Counted from the stretch's first letter, positions 32,101-44,831 are shown. The stretch: DNA of 64,000 nucleotides from Turbatrix aceti (GCA_963969345.1 OZ017769.1:9055725-9119724), one strand, 5' to 3'. The notes: generated from the letters alone by a model not told the origin. A program made the numbers and translations.

Positions 32101-33574
32101 AGAGCATGCGCGCTGAATATCCGGTAAATCAGGAGATTGGAATTGGCGGCGTGCTTCGCGAGCAGAGATTCTGAAAAAAAATAGAACGATAAATACACTG
32201 TTCACAATTTTACTAGACAAATACACTCACCAATCACCGTGTGGTAGAGCCAGGACGACGACCACCCAGTAACGTTAGCGACATGCAGAAGTGTCGCTTG
32301 GTACCGGCAAAAATATTCAAAACCCACAAAGGTCATTCCTGTTAGAATAACCATCGGAGTTGCCCCTCTGTCCACTGAAAATGGGAAAAAATGATCGTAA
32401 TTGGCGAGTATGGCGGTAAATAATTGGATCGTATGCAAACACAAATTAATTTTTTTCTAATGATTGTGTAGGTTCAAAAATACAGATTTTTATTTTAGAT
32501 ATTTTCTTTCGGGAGTAAACACAAATAACATTTTGTGAACAGACGAAAAAATTTTAGGTTGGATTTTTTTGAAGCGCAACTCAAAAAAAAAGTTACGGTC
32601 AAAAAAATTTTAATTAAAAACATGAATAATTGACAAAAATTCTCGCTTTCGTTTGCAAACGAATTTTGTTTTTCTATATTTGTATTCATTTTTTCAACGT
32701 AAATTTTTTTTTGTAATGCAATAAAATTTTTTTAGAAATGTAATAAAATTACTATTATTTATGATGAAAATTTGTTTTATGTTCGAATTTTTGATGTGTC
32801 TGTAAAAAACCGAGTAATCAAAACGCAGTAATTTTTATGAAAAAAGTGTGCATCACTACAATAAAAAAAATTTATTGTTCAAATTTTAGCGCAAAATATT
32901 TTTTTATGGTCAATTTTTTTTCAATTAAAATTTTTTACATTCAATTTTTTTTCAATAAAAACGTAAATAATATTTTTATTTTTTTAGAAGGTCAAAATTT
33001 TTTGCAAAAACAAAAATTTTTACAATTTTGGCAATAAAATTTTTTACGCTCAATTATTTTTAAAAACGAATTTTTACGTTCAATTTTTTCGATAAAAAGT
33101 AATTTCTTTCAATTTTTTTAGAAGATAAAAAATTTATGTTTTTTTAAATGACACTTTTCTTCGTAAACAAAAAAAAGTTGACTCACTAGTATGAAAAGTC
33201 AGCTGAAGCCATATATAGCAACTGGCCAGAAAAAGGGATAAATACACCGGTACAAATAAATAGCACATAACGTCGGATGTCGATGACAATAAAATGTACA
33301 CCATGGATGCGGTGGTGGGATAGAGTGGCACGTTGCCGTTGGGTGCGCTTACGATCTCGTTGTAGTGTCTAGCAAAGAGTATAAAGGGCCAGACAAGCTC
33401 AAGCCTGTATCCCAGCAGGATGTCGACGCCTATGCATAGCATCCAGATTGTCACAAGCTTGACGTACGCAATCGACGTCGACGTCACGTAGGGTGAGGTC
33501 TCGACGATGGAACGCACCTTCTTGCCGGCACGACGAAATTGTCGGCCTTCTGCGGCCGCACGCACTCGCTTCAT
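29197..33574 (-). CDS. maco-1: Macoilin, neuronal ER membrane coiled-coil protein
   Basis: Six exons, 33574-33187, 32374-32231, 32170-31895, 31839-31465, 30951-30074 and 29604-29197 (TGA), stay in frame and give 822 residues. Exons 1-3 hold the conserved membrane part (VKLVTIWMLCIGVDILLGYR, ELVWPFILFARHY, YLFVPVYLSLFLASCYIWLQ, GFEYFCRYQATLL and more). Exons 4-5 hold a Ser/Gly-rich linker. The C-terminal half is a long coiled coil (LVDKLRADVKAAKIAEAEM to KLKELQAQHLEAQK), followed by the family's ENTQLKKALSEENRVKQDLF. Macoilin is an ER protein of neurons affecting excitability and behaviour in known nematodes. The start was chosen by similarity of MKRVRAAAEGRQF to the vertebrate start, but the frame stays open for 400 bp upstream with low-complexity codons, so a longer N-terminus is possible. 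Confidence 0.93.
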
Positions 33575-33761
33575 CGGTCCACCGGTACCACCGAGGCTGC
33601 TGCTGAGGGGGCTGTCGACTGTCAGACAGTAGACGGCAGCAGCAGGATTCCGAAGATTTTTTGCGTATTCGCCTTCTTCGCTCTCGTAGGTAGCAAACGT
33701 CGTAATACTTCTTCGATTCGAGAGCAGGCAACAGCAGGAGCTTTTTCGCGAAATGACCGCT

Positions 33762-33815
33762 TCCGCTGTCGTCGTCGTCGCCGTCGTCGTCGTCGGCGAC
33801 GTCGTCGGCGGGTGT
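33762..33815. repeat. CGTCGT trinucleotide repeat
   Basis: An imperfect CGTCGT/CGCCGT run upstream of the chosen macoilin start. On the minus strand it would encode Thr/Ala-rich or Asp-rich low-complexity protein, depending on frame. Confidence 0.8.
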
Positions 33816-35402
33816 CGACGACGCTCGACTACGGAGTATCTCTTTTTTGAATCGGTTATCGTATCCGTTGGCGTAGATGTTGTTGTAGTTACTATCGATG
33901 ATAATACGGTAGAATGAAGAAATAATTGAAAGGCAAATATTATTCCAGCGACTACGAAGAGCGCCAGTGTCAATCAAATTCATGCATACAAAAATACTAA
34001 ATTTGAGGAAATGATGCCGCGGTTAGTTTTGGGCTTTGTGGTCGTCGTCGGTTGTTGAATCGACGGTAAATTACCTGTCTTGTCACCCTGAAGCACAGAA
34101 AAAAAACTAAACTGTGTCGAGTGTCCGCAAAACAAAAAAAAATCACGTCAGAAAAAATGTAACCGTATATTATTATAATTTTGCGGTATCAAAATAAATA
34201 AATATTTATTATATTTAATACATACAAATAAATGAAAAGTGTAAGTAATATTTATGACTGTTTTGTTTTCACCACACAAGACACGAGTCCAGCTCCGGCA
34301 GCAAAAAGGTCAGTATGTACGTAGGCAGGCAGTACAGTCAGGTGTACATAGTGCTTCTACGCAAGCTCGGGGAGTACAAATAACAATCATTTACGCGGCA
34401 AACAGACCTTTGCGTGGCTTCAAAGGCTCACGGGATGCAAGAAACAAAAAATTGTAGGATAGGTAAAAAAATTGTAGTCCAGGTAAACAAAAAAATCATG
34501 GGTTACGATAATGCTATAGAAGTTGCCATTAACGAGTGTAAAAATAAATATGACAATTAATTGGTGCTTCAGGTGATTGAATGAACGAAAAAAAAGTGTA
34601 AAAAACCAAAAACTCAATGTCCATTTTTTTCGGAAATTAAAAAAATAATTTGCCATTTGTGGAACTTTTTTTGTACCAAAAAAAACTTAATAATATTTAA
34701 TTAATATTAAATTAATTTGTGATGCAGCTAAAAATTGAGTAAAAAACAAAAAAAACTGAAAGTCCAACAAATTTTTTTTAATTATTAACAATTTGTAAAT
34801 TAAAAAAAAAAAAAAATTAATTAAAGTAATTGGTGTATTTATCAGGTGACTCAAGCAACAAAAAAACAAAGTTTGAAATTTTTTTTTACGAAAAAAAAAC
34901 AAAAATTTGAAAACTGTGGAACTTTTTTTGCGTATAACACATTGACAAACAATTGAAAATTGAAAAACATCAGGCAGATAATTCGTCAAGCCGTTGGCGT
35001 TCGTTCGCGTTGTTCGCAAGGTAGACGACGAGAGTATATTTATCAAAAATTTATCAATCGTAAAACGCAAAAGATCAGATGATAAATAGCGCCTTGGAAT
35101 GGATCCCGGACTGGATTGGTGGATTGGAGAAAAGCTGGGGACAGGACAATTGCTGGCACGTTTCAGGCAATAAAAAAAACAAGCGCCGTGAGGGAAACAT
35201 AAAAAAATACGACGAAGGAGAAAAAAAAGAAAAAGAAGGCGTTCGCTCGTCTTATAAACTGCAACAGACAGACGCCGGTCAGGATTTCAGATTTTGGCAT
35301 CCATGGCACGAATAAGTTTGAGAAATCACCTTTCCCCCCCGGTGCAGGTGATTACCGATCCGTTACCCCTTCCTTCTCAAAGTTCAAGTTCAAGTACATA
35401 CT

Positions 35403-35403
<1 letters not shown>

Positions 35404-35433
<30 letters not shown>
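35404..35433. repeat. TG dinucleotide microsatellite
   Basis: About 13-15 repeats of TG, with one TTT interruption at the start. Confidence 0.9.
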
Positions 35434-35434
<1 letters not shown>

Positions 35435-35819
35435 AAAGTTGGTTTGGCACAGCCAGAGGAGCGCTGGGTGGCGAAGGCAATCGATAACTCATCCTATTCG
35501 CCCTCGACGGCCGCAGCCAGCCAGTCAGCCACCACCGCCACCGCTCTCGCTCGTTCGCTCTCCCCTCTGGCCTGGCCGGTTTGGCAGGGCGAGAAAAAAA
35601 AATATAGTAGAAGGGCAACAACGGCGACGACAGCACTGCTAGCTAGCCGCCTCAACAGGGCAGTTGTCGCGCCTGCTTGTTGATGACTTGACTTGGTCCC
35701 GGTCGGTCCCGTGTCCCCCCCCCCCTGGACTGGTGGATGGTGGGTGCACTGTGCCATGGCACCGCCACCGGTAATGATGGCAAAAAAAATGAAAAGGTAA
35801 AAAATAAATATCTTAAACG

Positions 35820-36320
35820 AAGGTTTAGGTGACTTTTTCAGATTTTTTTTGGGGTAAAGTCATCTGATTTTGGACTAATGAGGGGATAGAAATTTTTTCG
35901 GTCCAAAAAAATATGCACAATCCTTTGAACTTTCCAAAAAAAAAAGTTTATCGGCATTATTAGGAATGTTTTCAAGCGCAGGCGATAGCAAAAAAAAATC
36001 CGAAACAAAAGTTTGCAATGAAAAAAAAATTCTAAAATTGCCACCAACGCCACAGGTGTAAAAAATATCGTAAGCAAAGATCTATGCAAAGATTTTGGTG
36101 ACCTATTGGATTTTTTTGCAGGGAAAAGTCATCACATTTTGGACTAATGAGGTGGTAGAAATTTTTTTGGGTCCAAAAAAAACCTTCATACGCAAAAAAA
36201 TTATTTGAACCCTTGAGCTTCCGAAAAAAATAAATATCGTAATCATTTGAAGCACCGCGCAATCACAAAAAAAAATCAAAACGACAGTTATCGACCAAAA
36301 AAATAATTCTAAAATTCACG
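35820..36320. repeat. Diverged tandem duplication, two units of about 240 bp
   Basis: Units at about 35820-36045 and 36085-36315 share GGTGAC, the run AAAGTCATC, TTTTGGACTAATGAGG, GGATAGAAATTTTTT, GGTCCAAAAAAA and AATTCTAAAATT in the same order. They are diverged mostly in homopolymer length. No coding potential. Confidence 0.75.
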
Positions 36321-37481
36321 TAAGAGCTACAAAACAGCAAAAACTGTCAAGTTGTCAATAAAATCGGCTGGGCTGTGTAACCTGAGATACTACCTGAGTG
36401 CTATTGTCCCGGACAAAAAAAACTTGACAAATCGATAAAAATGATCGTAAATATTATGAAAAGGTTATAATTTTTTGGCAAAAAAAATGAGCGCCAAAAA
36501 AAAACAAGTACGAGTCACGTGGTCAAAACATGCACCAGCGTCTTGGCAATCATCACAGGATGAATGCAAAACACAATCAGGACAAAAACAAAAGATACAA
36601 TCACGTAAGCCCGTTCAAAATTGAATACAAAAATATAAAAACAGGTCAACAATCATCGCTGGAAGACAAAAAAAAGTAAAGCCAAACAAAACGTAAACAA
36701 AAATCTTTTTGGGAGTTCGGTTTTTATAAAATCAGTCAGCAAGCATCGGTCGACGGCAGCGCCGGCAGGAATCGGTTTTCTGGAGGCAAAATAAAATCCC
36801 TGGACCCAAAATTCCCTTTTGAGATTTTTGTGGGACACGATTTTCACGTACAACAACTGAGTTTCTCAAAATCCAAAAATGCAATCTCATAAAAACCCTG
36901 TACGTGTACAAGACCAACAACATCGTTGATCATAAATCAGAATCCCCAGCTCCGAGCCCAAAGCGATTAGGAAATCATCACGGACCCAAGTAGACGGAAC
37001 AAAAAAATTCCTGAGAAACGAAAAAATAGCTTTTTGCACCTGCCGCGCCCGCGGCAGTCCGATGATGATGATGATGGAGCTGGTGGTGGTGGTAGTGGTG
37101 GTTGGTGGTGGTGGTAATGGTCGAAGTGCACGCAAGGATGCACTACGACGAATTGATGTTCCTGACGCGAAAACATTTTTGCAGTCAAATCTTGACTTTG
37201 TTGGAAAACGCAAAAAAACAGGTGAAGGCGACGATGATTTTGGAATGGAATCTGAATCTTCGTCTAGATTCTCGATTCTACGTTTTCGAAAAACAATTCG
37301 GTTTTATCCAGAAATTTATTTTTTTATAAATGTTTCGTTTTGTTAAAAAAATTATATATTTACCGAATCGATTGTTTTCCTGTTGCAAGTATTTTATTGT
37401 ATCTGGATTGGAAAAAAACATTTTCTGCTTTCGGTAAACAAAAAACATCACAAAAAGCCACAATTTCGCGGGGGCGTTCGT

Positions 37482-37529
37482 ATTTTCGTGCCGAGAGTGT
37501 TGTTTTCTGCATACTCTCGGCACGAAAAT
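37482..37529. repeat. Perfect 17-bp hairpin
   Basis: ATTTTCGTGCCGAGAGT and ACTCTCGGCACGAAAAT surround a 14-base loop. The GC-rich middle of the stem stands out from the AT-rich flanks. The stem is shorter than a usual microRNA precursor. Confidence 0.85.
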
Positions 37530-37849
37530 TCTTTCAGGTCTATTTTTATCAAAAAAAAGATTTTAGGCCTCCTAAAAAGGTTTTTAAACCTGTTTTTCAC
37601 TCAAAAATCACTTAAAATAGAGACAAAGAGCTGGAAAAGAGCATAGATGCCAAACCTAGGCAATAAAAACGAGCCTCTTCACTCATCTAAACACGATTTT
37701 TGATTTTTCTTCCTTCTTCCTTCTCCCTTCTTCTTACTTTCATACTTTTTCATGTTTCAATCGATTTACGACAAGTCGGGGTACCACGAAGTAAAAAAAA
37801 TAAAAAGAGAGAAATGTTGTCACCAGGAGCAGGAGAAAGAAGACACGAC

Positions 37850-38389
37850 CAGAGTTGTTCGATGCTCACCAAATTGCTCCTGCTCACTGCTCGCTCCTGC
37901 TCAGCTCACGAGCGCGAGCGGAGCGAGCGCGAAAAATTGGAGTGCTCAATGAGCATGAGCAGAGCGAGCACGAAAAATTGAATTGCTCAAAGAGCGCGAG
38001 CAGAGCGAGCAAGAGAAATTTTTAAAATGAGCACTGCTCACTATAAATTTAGTGCTACAAATACTAAAATACTGGTAATTTCGACCAAAAACACGATGTT
38101 GTGGGTATCTCGAAGGAGTATACGGTCTTTCTTTTAGTGAGGAACTGAATTTGTGACTCAAAATTCACATTTTCATGTGTGAGCCATGTTTGCTCATTGC
38201 TCGCTCCTGCTCAACTCACGAGCGTGAGCAGAGCAAGAGCAGAGGATCTGAGAATAAAAGAGCGCGAGCGGAGCGAGCGCGAAAATTTTAGGAACTCAAA
38301 GAGCATGAGCAGAGCGAGCACGGAAAGTTGAATTGCTCAAAGAGCGCGAGCAGAGCGAGCGCTGAAAATGGCCGAATTGAACAACTCTG
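37850..38389. mobile_element. Complete hAT-type MITE with GAGCGAGC-word core
   Basis: The 540-bp element begins CAGAGTTGTTC and ends GAACAACTCTG, an 11-bp terminal inverted repeat, and is flanked by the 8-bp duplication GACACGAC (37842-37849 and 38390-38397). It is filled with GAGCGAGC, GAGCATGAGC and GCTCCTGCTC words, with an AT-rich centre. No coding capacity. Confidence 0.92.
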
Positions 38390-41064
38390 GACACGACTGG
38401 TTTTTGGGACGGATAGAAAAAAGAAAGGAAACACAGATGATACAAAAAAAAGAGAAGATGCGCGGAAGGAAGAAGACCGCAGATGGTGATGGTGGCTGTG
38501 GCTGTGGGAGCCGGAAGAAGTGTTATTAGAGTGCTGCCCGGGGGTCACGTTTGTTTGTTTGTTTGTACCTACCGGGTACCATAATTACTATACCAGTACG
38601 AGGGGGTTTTTTTTGTTGCGGAGGGGGATGATGTGCCGTGACGTGGCTACGGTCCGGTCGTGACAGGCGGGTTTAATTACCGAACGCCGAGTCGCATATT
38701 TATGGGGCCTCGTTTTTAGCACAATGGGCTTGGCTTGTGTTAGCTGATACATATCTAGATGACGGAGGTCTGGGTGGCTATTTTGGAATCAAAAAAAATG
38801 TTTCACGCATGATGAAAGTAACGATAGAAATTTTCACGTAATTAAATAAAAATTTTACGTTCAATTTTTTTTATTTAAAAAATTTTTTTTCAGAATTTAA
38901 ATTTTTTCCGATGAAAATTTTGTAATGTTCGAAAGTTGTTTTTTTTTCAAATACGTTCAACTTTTTTTACATCCAAAAAATTTTTTGACGTGGATAATTT
39001 TTTTGACGTGGATAATTTTTTTAAGTTCGAAAATTTTAACGAAAACTTTTTTTGTAGAAAAATTTCATGCGTTTGAAAATTATTACTAATTTTTTTTACG
39101 ATTGACGGTTTTTATGTTTAGAAACGTTTTTTACGACAAAAAAAATTACTACTATATCGAGAGTACGAAATTTTTCAAATAAAATTTTTTTACGTTCAGT
39201 TTTTTTATCTTTCAAAAAACGATTTGAGGAGTCAGAAGCCTCCAGAACCCCGCTAACCGACATCTGAGATGCAAGTTAACTTGACAGCTGGTCCAACAAG
39301 CACCACACCGGCGTGCCACAACCAACACCGTCATCTAACTTTGCAAAAAGCCAGGCAAGAAGTGGTGGCGCGAGCAGATGAAATGGGTGAGCGTGCGCAA
39401 TTAGAACGAAGCCATGCAAGAGCACCAGCATCGAAGCGTCGAGTGAGTGCTTCTCGTCGTCGCCAGATGCCGTAGCAACTCATTAAAAATCACAACGACG
39501 CCCTAACGAGGAAGCAAAGGGCTCAAAAAAGTCCGAAAACGAGAACGAACAACTTTTTTTTATTCTTCTTATTTAGACGAAAGAGTTCGTGATACATACA
39601 TGGAAATACTATTTAGTTGTCGATGGATGGCATCGAAGCGTGCAAGCTGCCTGCGGCAGAAAAAAGAACCGGACACACTCCCAAATCGCCTCCGGGCGCA
39701 CACTCTTGGTCTCGAAGCCACAACCGATGCCGACTGATGCCATTCGTCTGGCCGGCGGCAGGGAGTCGAGTCATGCCCGAGCCCAGTCAGGGGACGGCAC
39801 CGACTGACTGTGCGTGCCAGTCAGCCGGCTGGCTGGCTGGCTGCATTGTCGCGAGGCGAGCCTTCTTGCGCATCTGGTCCGAACGGGACGGGACGGGAGG
39901 GCACGCATGGTCCGCAAAAAGTTCCCCCTCCCCAGTGCCATAAAAAATCGATACAACCTTGCAAATGGCAACTTTTTAGGGTCCACGTTTTTTTTTGGTT
40001 GAACGAAGGAAGAAATGCAACATTCACGCGACCGAGGAATTTTTATCACCGGTCTTTGGGTTTTCGGGCGTGGTGGAAGCGTGCAGAGAGATTTTTGGGG
40101 TACAAATGTTATCAATTCACCTGTTTAGTGTTTTTTGAGTTACCTGGACTTTTCCCAGTCCTTATCTCATTATTTTACATAATCAATATCGACTGATGGG
40201 ACTGATTTTTTTCCAGGTGTCAAACCTGTTTCCAGGTGCTCAGGTGTCAGGATAACTTTTTTTATTGTACATAGTTTTTTTGTTTAAGGCTACAAAAAAA
40301 ATTGTTTATGCCAGAGGACAAAAATAGTTCATTCGAGGCAGGGCACGGCACTCCTGGATGAAATCAAGCTTCAAAAAAAATTGGACGGGGGCATGCAACT
40401 TCTAAATAAATACTATGTACGTAGACATATCTGTGGCGCCTGAGGCGTAAAGGTGTGTACTATGTGTCTGTGTCTGTGGCTATAAAGAAAGTAAGAAGCA
40501 AACACTGTGTGCATGTCCAAGATGCCAATGACTGTACAAATTGGCTTCTATGCAGATACATACACGCACACACACACACGCCAAGTCTGACGTATTTATA
40601 TTTATCTTTGTATCTAGCCACAGCAGCGGCCACAAGTCTGATGATAATGTTGAAGTCAAAAAAAAAATTTTTTTGCACCGTGGCTGGCGTTTTTAATCCC
40701 TCTTCCAGCTTAAGGGACATCATCTTGGTGGTGTTTGGGTCGTTGATGCATCATGGAGGGGACAAATTATGATTACGAGAGCAAGGACACCGGGGGACTA
40801 TAAAAAAACAACAGTTTGGCATGCTTTGTAAAATTTATTTAATTTAATGTAAAATGTATTTTCAGTTCTAAATACAAATTGGTTTTGTTGAACTAAAACT
40901 TTGTATTCGAACAAATTCGTGTGGAGACAAATTTGGTCGCCATGCCAACCTGTCTCTGGTGGCTGGCAGTTGCTTATGTTATTTTGCGTGGTCAAACAAA
41001 CACCAGAAAGATATTTATTTATCCTTCCCCTAATTTAGTAAAGTATACGCTTGTCACCCCAAAA

Positions 41065-41660
41065 ATGGACGAAATGGCTCACAGCGAAATCAAAGAGATC
41101 ATCTATCCACAGGAAGGTCTGTTGATCAAGGAATCCACGCTGATGCCGGTATTCTGCAAGCCGAAACTCATTCCACTCAAGAGTATCACACTTGAGCGTC
41201 TCGAACAACTTCAGGAGGACACGATATACAAAAACAAAGCGCTGGTGGTAGGTTTTTATCAATAAGGGGACAAAAAGTTATTTTTTGTTTGCAAACAAAC
41301 ATATTTATTAAAATTTTGAAACTTTTGGTTTAGAAAAATTTAGAAACAAAAAAAAATTGAAAACGTGTTTGCTAAAACATTTGTGTTTATAAGTTAAGCA
41401 AAATTAGGTCTACCTTCGTCGAAAATTGAACATTTTGGGTAATTTGTATTCTAACTTTGGGTTTATGCGCGAACGAAGACGTTCGAAACGTAAATTTGAA
41501 TTTAATCCAAATAATATATATTTTATAAAAATACAAATTCCAGGACGAAAAACGCCTCGAATCCCGCGGCGGACCGACCGAAAAACCCGAATCCACTCCC
41601 GCCGACAATTCTTCATCACCTGCAGAACCTGGAAGCACCGATATCTGGACTGCTGGATAG
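41065..41660 (+). CDS. bbip1: BBIP1 (BBIP10/BBS18), small BBSome subunit
   Basis: Two exons, 41065-41247 and 41544-41660 (TAG), give 99 residues. The core MPVFCKPKLIPLKSITLERLE closely matches the hallmark CKPKLLPLKSLTLEKLE of vertebrate BBIP1. An upstream acidic stretch (EIIYPQEGLLIKES) also corresponds. In known systems BBIP1 is the smallest BBSome subunit and is needed for assembly of this ciliary membrane-traffic complex; nematode cilia are confined to sensory neurons. The tail is Pro/Ser-rich and probably disordered. The ATG lies 26 bases after acceptor CCCTAATTTAG, consistent with trans-splicing. An AATAAA occurs at about 41670. The intron holds remnants of the CGAAC/TTTGCAAACAAA dispersed repeat. 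Confidence 0.88.
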
Positions 41661-44600
41661 TTTTTTATAATAAATATAATTTTTTTACTGCCTCACAAAA
41701 ATGTACCGGAACTCAACAGAACGACAGACTAAGTATTTATTATTCATTTCGATCAAGCCACAAAAAAAATAAATTTTCTTCGTAAACAGGTGGCACACGT
41801 AAATAGTACGGTGGGTAATGTACGATGAAGACTCAGGGGAGCAAGTGGTTGCTTGATAAACAGCGGACAAAATAAATGCACGTGAGTTGAGTATGTAGCT
41901 GCGAGAAAAGCCTGCTATGTACCACCGCTAATTATCATATGCATGTTGGTGGTGGCGGTGGCAGAAGCAAGGGGGTATTTTGGACCCCAATTAAGCCACA
42001 AGCAAACCTGCAGGGTGAGAAAAAAGGAGCTCCTAGTGAGCGATATCATCTGTCACGTTTTGTTGTCTCAAATGGCACTCAAAGTATTATGTATAATGGA
42101 CAAGCGAAAGGGCATGGGGGCATAACCAATTTTTAAAATGCCTTTAAGTCTGAAAATTTCGATACCTAGATCAGAATAAACAAATTCGAATTTTCCGAAC
42201 TGATAAAACCTACAAAAATTTCAACAATTTTATTAGTTTTAAAATGAGTTTTATTATGCCGAAATCGAAACAAAAAAAATAAAATAAAATTCACAAAAAA
42301 AAACTTTGACGAAAATTGAAATGTTATTAAAAAAAAGTGAAAACCATTGTTTACGGTTTTATGCACAGTTAAGACGAAACTAAATTTGTATAAATACATA
42401 ATTAAAATAATCTGTTCGTTGTTTATTCGCGAACACAGTCAAAAATGTTCGCGTTTGTAATTTAAAAAAAAAATATTATAAATATTTAATTTACACATCT
42501 TTGTCAGATTCGTGTTTGGATAAAAAAAATTACGCAAAGTTAAAAAAGTCGAAAACCCATCAAAATATAGTTTTTTTATTTCATGCCATTTATGGTACTT
42601 TTTGTGACACACCAACATTTTCGGTGACATCTTTTTCAAAAATCACATAAATATCAGACGCACGTATCGTATCAGTGTATCCGGTTTTCTTTGAACCTTT
42701 TAAAGCTTTGTGGCTTATCCTGAAAGTTGTCGCGCTTCATGTCACGTAAATATCGTTCCTCCTACCCCCTGTCAATCCAATACGATCATGTGAGGTCGCC
42801 TGCAGACGGATTATGTAGCAGTAGTAAATATGTATGCCGACTATCGTCCGTGGCTTAAATCCGGTTAGATTCATCCATCGTCTGCTGTCACTTTTTTTTG
42901 CTTTTCTCCGATGTGAAATCCGATTTTAACCCTCACTATTTTTTTTTGATGGATCATAGTCATTTGGTTTGGTGAGGGTGACGATCTACGGTCTGTTTGT
43001 CTGACAGACACGTGGATTTTTCCTCAAAAAGTTGGCCTAAATGTTGCAGAATCCCGTTTGAGCGTATTACTATTTTCGGTTTCATTCGTGCATAAATATT
43101 TATTTTTTGTCGATATTGTTGTCCGAACTTCTGTGGAGCCGAGTAAGTTCACTGATGGGTGTCTGAAACTTTTTTGTTTGTCAAATAGTGTGTCAAGTGC
43201 GTAAAAAACTTCAGAAAAGTGAATTTCAAAGAAAGCAATTTATTTTCGCTGTGAGACCTTGCAAGGTCTTGTGGTCTCAGAGCGAAAATTTTTGAAAGGC
43301 GGTTTTTATAAAATTTGAAGTTTGAGTATCGTTTTTTTGTGGAGGAAACAAAAAAATTTTTCTTTAGCAGAAAAAAACAACTGAAACGATTTTTGACGAA
43401 AAAACTGAATTTTGATAAAAAAGGGTATCCTCAAAAATTTGCGTCCATTTTTTCTGGTTTACGTCCATAAAACAAAAAAATCCTGTCTTGGCTGCATCAA
43501 ATTTTGACGCGCGAAGGCCTCTTCTTCTCCTTGATGTCGCGCAGCAGCAGCCAGGTCCGCCGAGCAGTGTGCCAGTGGGTCTAGGTGAATGACCATGACT
43601 GACCGTAAAACTGGGTCAAACTGCGTTGGTTGTCGCGTCGTCGCTGCTGGCAGCAGACAGGCAATGTTCAATCGGTTGCCTGCTTCGTTTTGTGCGCAGG
43701 CCGGCCCTGTTTTACGTGTAGTCATCATCTCCTCGCTCGCCGGGGTCGATTGACTGAGACTGGTTGTTGCCGTGTGCAAAGTGGACACCAACATTTTTTT
43801 GTCGGGTTCGGCGGTTGACTGACCTGTTGTCATTGTTTTTGCATTTGTGCATTGATTTTTTTTCATTCAGTGACTGTGTCTGCCGTGATTTGAATCTTTT
43901 TTGGCGCTTTGTACTCTTCTCCAGGGCCCTGGGGGATAATCCCACTGCCGCCCAGGAGGAGGGATTCACTGTGATTCTTCGTTCTTCTTTCTTCCCCCCA
44001 TTTTTCCTCGAGGGGAGATGCGAACGTTTTTCTGAAAAACGATCGCGATCGTCATCACATCTCACAATGGGGAGGAGGCGATAGATAGATAGGCCGCCCG
44101 CTGTCCTGCAGCAACGCGCGGGTAAATCATGAGCAGCATCCGTCGCGCACTGATGCGACTCACTGACTCATCATCCCCCGCGATCCTTTCAGATTTTTGG
44201 CGTTTGACGTAGTCGATCAAATGATTTGCTACATTTTCTGCCCCCAGAGCCAAAAAACAAAAAACGATTGTTCCGCTGTAAATACTAATGGGTTTTAGTC
44301 CTTTTTTGACCTTGAGTTACAACATGTGACCTGAATAATCACAGTTATTCAAAAATAACACCAATTAGCCCCAAAAAAATGTTATTACTTTTGAACAAAT
44401 AAAAAATAAACGTCAAAAGTAATATTTTTTGTTCGCAATCAGTTATTATCGTTACTTTTTCGTATCGAAACAAACCGCGCTACGATGAATCGTAACCGCA
44501 CTACTGTACTTTGTATCGATATTCAGTAACTAACATTTTTTTACGTACTGGATTTTTTTGCTGCAAAAATAATATTTTTACGTTCAAATCTGATTTTTTG

Positions 44601-44831
44601 TTGTTATTTTTTTTCGAAAGAAAAAGCCGTCACATTGATCGTAACTGCATTACTGTACTTTTGATCAACGCCATGTCCTGCAACGATTTTTTTATAATAC
44701 TTTTTATGTTTTTTCGCTGTTTTGTTTTTTGGCGTTTTTTCTGTTGTTTTTTTTGGATTGCGTTTACCTTCAATTGTTATGTACATGATTTTTTTTTCAT
44801 TGTAATTTTTTTCCAGGTAACCTCGGTCGGC
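41661..44831. other. 3.2-kb spacer upstream of the PTR gene
   Basis: No coding exon was supported. A clear copy of the dispersed repeat CGAACACAGTCAAAAATG occurs at 42426-42455. A GC-richer tract at 43480-44240 could be promoter and leader sequence of the PTR gene; the frame open at 43459-43866 on the minus strand shows no family features. The acceptor TTTTTTTCCAG at 44806-44816 shows that the PTR mRNA has upstream leader sequence. Confidence 0.45.

Larger units (their letters stand above)
33575..41064. other. 7.5-kb gene-poor region
   Basis: Between macoilin and BBIP1 no exon could be supported on either strand. The region holds microsatellites, a diverged tandem duplication (35820-36320), a 17-bp hairpin (37482-37529), a complete MITE (37850-38389) and long AT-rich tracts (34100-35070, 38800-39240). 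It probably includes the macoilin promoter and possibly unspliced leader sequence of BBIP1. Confidence 0.5.

Noticed and set aside
35294..35757. Overlapping frames of 80-130 codons near the TG microsatellite
   Set aside because: Driven by simple repeats and Ala/Ser-rich low complexity in several frames at once, as expected of non-coding GC-richer DNA.
43459..43866. 135-codon minus-strand frame upstream of PTR
   Set aside because: Mixed low-complexity translation with no motif and no splice partner; more likely leader or promoter sequence.
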